From positions 1 to 64,000 of the forward strand of contig JAVUPY010000011.1 in NCBI GenBank assembly GCA_032252755.1: a stretch of 64,000 nt of DNA, written 5' to 3'. The notes beneath the pieces are model-generated. The model was given only the letters and a program-made list of their open reading frames with translations, was not told the origin of the DNA and did no database searches. Below, piece by piece: positions 61,696 to 64,000 of this stretch (the first letter of the stretch is position 1; the number at the start of each line of letters is the position of its first letter). This stretch comes from Terriglobia bacterium. GTDB taxonomy: Bacteria > Acidobacteriota > Terriglobia > Terriglobales > Acidobacteriaceae. The position numbers and the translations under genes are program-made.

Positions 61696-61716
61696 AATGC
61701 AGGTCACCTCGACTCC
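61696..61716. repeat. Repeat box AATGCAGGTCACCTCGACTC, copy 2
   Basis: Identical over about 21 bp to 60727-60747. Confidence 0.6.
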
Positions 61717-61898
61717 GACGCGACCGCGCTAAACCACCCAGCGCGCCAAAAGCGGGCGTGCCGGGGACCCCGGTAAAGTCCGGCGCGGAAAAACCCAAAT
61801 CGCGGATCCGCTCGGGATGACGAGTTCAGGGTGCGTCCAGCTCCGCTCGGGATGACGATCTTGGGATGATCAGCAGGATGTGGTGACAGAAGCAAAAA

Positions 61899-61929
61899 CC
61901 CCGCCCTAGCGGAGCCAGGACTGGGCACC
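61899..61929. repeat. REP-like hairpin (CCCGCCCTAGCG family)
   Basis: CCCCGCCCTAGCGGAGCCAG then GACTGGGCACC, third close copy. Confidence 0.55.
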
Positions 61930-61982
61930 CAAGTCGTGGTTATCAGTTCTTCGGTTCGCGGGCTCTTCAGTTCTTCGGTTGC

Positions 61983-62648
61983 CTACTGGTTCACCGGGAT
62001 CTTGATGATCTTCTTCTGGATGGCGTACGTCACCAGTTGGGCCTTGTTATGGATGTCGAGTTTGCGCATGAGGTTGAACTTGTGGGCTTCGACGGTTTTC
62101 ACGCTCAGGCCCAGCAGCACGGCGATTTCTTTGACGGAATTGCCTTCGGCGAGGAGCTTGAGGATTTCGCGTTCGCGCGGCGTCAGGGTGGAGATGCGCG
62201 GGCGCATTTTGGCGTCGCGGACGCGGGCGCGGAAGTCTTCGACGAGTTTGCCGAGGACCTGCGAGCTGAGGTATTTGCCGCCCTTGTAGACGTCGCGCAC
62301 GGCGGTGACGAGTTGGGGCGCGGGCGTGTCCTTGAGAACGTAGCCGGCGGCGCCGACTTCGAGGCATTGCACGAGATAGTCCTCGTCCTCGTACATGGTG
62401 AGGAATAGGACCTTGGTCTCGGGACGGTTCTTGCGGACCTGGCGCGCGGCTTCAAAGGAAGAGAGGCCGGGCATGCCGATATCCATGAGGACGATGTCGG
62501 GGCGCAGGTCGCGGGCTTTCTCGACGGCGTCGCCGGCGTCGGGCGATTCGCCCACGACTTCGAAATCGCTCTCGGTCTCGAGCAGGCGTCGTACGCCCTG
62601 ACGGAACAAGGTGTGATCGTCTACCAGTAAACATCTGATCTTCGGCAT
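61983..62648 (-). CDS. NarL/FixJ-family response regulator
   Basis: 221 residues. Receiver about 1-120 with Asp10/Asp11, phospho-accepting Asp56 (VLMDIGMPG), Thr84 and Lys106 (VLKD). LuxR-type helix-turn-helix about 150-215 (TPREREILKLLAEGNSVKEI, LSVKTVEAHKFNLMRKL). It pairs with the sensor kinase 14 bp upstream, so both form a two-component system. Target genes unknown. Confidence 0.95.
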   Translation of the reverse strand: MPKIRCLLVDDHTLFRQGVRRLLETESDFEVVGESPDAGDAVEKARDLRPDIVLMDIGMPGLSSFEAARQVRKNRPETKVLFLTMYEDEDYLVQCLEVGAAGYVLKDTPAPQLVTAVRDVYKGGKYLSSQVLGKLVEDFRARVRDAKMRPRISTLTPREREILKLLAEGNSVKEIAVLLGLSVKTVEAHKFNLMRKLDIHNKAQLVTYAIQKKIIKIPVNQ

Positions 62649-62662
62649 AGTCCCTCTGTCCT

Positions 62663-64000
62663 CTAGTTCGTGCCTGTTCCAGTAGCCGAATGAACCTGGC
62701 TACTTGGGATGACTATTTTCGTGCTTTCGGCTGCTTCGCTGCTGTTCGAAACTGGTACATTGACCGTAATTCTGGTTCCTTGACCCTTGCGGGAATTTAC
62801 GCGGATTGTGCCGCCGAGAGCAGAGATGCGCTCGCGCATTCCGGCCAGGCCGAAGGTTCGGCGCTGCGGATTCTGAGACGAGCCGGGAATTCCCACGCCG
62901 TCGTCTTCGACGATGGCCTTGATGCCCTTGGCGTCACGCGTGACCTGCACGCTTACAATTTTTGCCTGCGCGTGCTTGGCGATGTTGTGCAGCGCCTCCT
63001 GCACCACGCGATAGATGGCGGTCTCGACCTCGGGCTCGAGGCGACCGATGTCTTCCGCGAGCGCGACCTCGGTTTCCACGCCGGTGTTCCGGGAGAAGTC
63101 CTTAACTTCTTTGCGGATGGCCGCGAGCATGCCTAGCTCCTGAAGCAACAAAGGTGAGAGTCGGGCGATGATGCGGCGGATGCCTTCGATGGTGCGGTCG
63201 ACGACGTCGAGGAGTTCGTGAATCTTCGTCTTGGGCGCCTTGCCGCTGACGGTTGACTCGAGCATGCCGAGGTAGAGGCGGATGACCATGAGCGCCTGGC
63301 CGGTTTCGTCGTGCAACTCGCGGCTGATGCGCTTGCGCTCTTCTTCCTGGGCCTTGAGCAGGTGGCCGGAAAGTTCGGCGATTCGCATTTCGCGCTCGCG
63401 TACGGCGTCCATGATGGCGGCGCGGTCGATGGCGAGAGCTGAGCGGTCGGCAATGGCGCGGAGAAGGTCGCGCTCGGTCGGCAGCCATTGATAGGGTCGC
63501 TCGAAGCCGATCACGATGACTCCAATAACACGGTCGTTGGCTTTCAGCGGCATCCCCCACAGGGCCTTGGCGTGGTTGCGCAGCACGGGATTGAGCAGAC
63601 CGCTGGAAGCGTTGAGATCGGGGAGGATTCCAGGTTCGCCGGATTCGGCAATTTGGCCAGTGAATCCGCGACCGAGTTCGATGGCGAGGTGCTCGTTCAG
63701 TTCGTCTCTGCCGAGTCCGACGGCGGCCTTCACGCGCAGGACGGAAGTCTCCGAATCGAGAAGGAGAATTACACCGACGCTGGCGTTGAAGGTCCTGGTC
63801 GTGATTTCCAGGACGCGCTCCAGGATCGCCGGAAGACTCTGCGCAGAGAGCTCGGCATCTAGCAGAGCGAGTAATGCGGCAGAGGCGCGGTTCTGCGTGT
63901 CGAAGTAGGCACCGGAGACGGCTACGAAGGACGCGGAACTGAGCGTTTGCAGGGCTGCGAGAACGCGCTCGGCCTTCGCCTCAGGATGGATTTCCTGGAC
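62663..64000 (-). CDS. GAF-HisKA_3 sensor histidine kinase (5' end cut by window edge)
   Basis: The frame is open from 64000 to the stop at 62663 (about 445 residues visible). A GAF domain runs upstream of an in-frame Met at 63733 (AILERVLEITTRTFNASVGV and onward), so the protein starts beyond the window. After it comes HisKA_3 with the phospho-His in KRISRELHDETGQALMVIRL and an HATPase domain ending ALGGTIRVNSRKGQGTRI. It is the NarX/DesK type and should phosphorylate the regulator downstream. Confidence 0.93.
   Translation of the reverse strand, partial: VQEIHPEAKAERVLAALQTLSSASFVAVSGAYFDTQNRASAALLALLDAELSAQSLPAILERVLEITTRTFNASVGVILLLDSETSVLRVKAAVGLGRDELNEHLAIELGRGFTGQIAESGEPGILPDLNASSGLLNPVLRNHAKALWGMPLKANDRVIGVIVIGFERPYQWLPTERDLLRAIADRSALAIDRAAIMDAVREREMRIAELSGHLLKAQEEERKRISRELHDETGQALMVIRLYLGMLESTVSGKAPKTKIHELLDVVDRTIEGIRRIIARLSPLLLQELGMLAAIRKEVKDFSRNTGVETEVALAEDIGRLEPEVETAIYRVVQEALHNIAKHAQAKIVSVQVTRDAKGIKAIVEDDGVGIPGSSQNPQRRTFGLAGMRERISALGGTIRVNSRKGQGTRITVNVPVSNSSEAAESTKIVIPSSQVHSATGTGTN

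Larger units (their letters stand above)
61517..61982. other. Intergenic region with repeats
   Basis: 466 bp holding the second box pair (61696-61716), GCTCGGGATGACG boxes near 61808 and 61844, a REP-like hairpin (61899-61929) and repeated CAGTTCTTCGGTT strings near 61947. No gene. Confidence 0.6.

Overview
The window looks like chromosomal DNA of an Acidobacteriota bacterium, probably class Terriglobia close to Koribacter. This is inference from protein character, moderately high G+C, the many secreted proteins with Acidobacteria-type sequence, and the style of the dispersed repeats. No taxonomic search was possible. It carries the replication-origin neighbourhood: dnaA (minus strand, about 34-35.4 kb), the rpmH-rnpA-yidD-yidC-jag block (plus strand, 36.3-39.6 kb), parB-parA with two identical parS sites, rsmG and mnmG (minus strand, 43.8-52.8 kb). 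gyrA lies at the left edge.

Layout. 0-5.8 kb: gyrA (cut by the window edge), a secreted Tyr-rich protein, a GT-C glycosyltransferase and a DUF4139 protein. 6-7.1 kb: a serpin with an inhibitory-type hinge. 7.2-13.5 kb: a seven-gene minus-strand lipopolysaccharide operon (waaA-lpxK-hldE kinase-hldE adenylyltransferase-waaC-isoprenylcysteine methyltransferase-DUF3108). 13.6-19.8 kb: gatB, a secreted repeat protein, a selenocysteine peroxiredoxin, a 3-methyladenine glycosylase and glycine C-acetyltransferase. 21-33.5 kb: signalling and housekeeping genes (RsbU-type phosphatase, apt, acyP, efp, CBS, YtxH, TonB, lipid kinase, ogt, hybrid kinase, OmpA, TPR). 34-52.8 kb: origin region and translation/segregation genes, with an amidohydrolase, a cNMP/CBS/DUF294 protein plus exonuclease, a polyferredoxin and a PadR unit. 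53-64 kb: zinc-ribbon, SYLF, JAMM-rhodanese-DinB-selD, PilZ, folK, HU and a NarL-type two-component pair cut by the right edge.

The most notable content is two genes interrupted by in-frame TGA exactly at the catalytic position: a Bcp-type peroxiredoxin (TGA at 17434) and selenophosphate synthetase selD (TGA at 56329). In both, a stem-loop with a G-starting triloop lies 17-20 nt behind the TGA, as expected of a bacterial SECIS element. Both are therefore read as selenoproteins, although selA, selB and selC are not in the window.

Other themes: several genes have a -10 hexamer 6-7 nt before the ATG and no Shine-Dalgarno, suggesting leaderless mRNAs. A PadR gene has a perfect promoter embedded in a 34-bp palindrome. 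Several families of short hairpin or inverted repeats occupy the intergenic DNA, including a two-copy element with a conserved 42-nt spacing and a terminal hairpin. No tRNA, rRNA, CRISPR array or insertion sequence was recognised.
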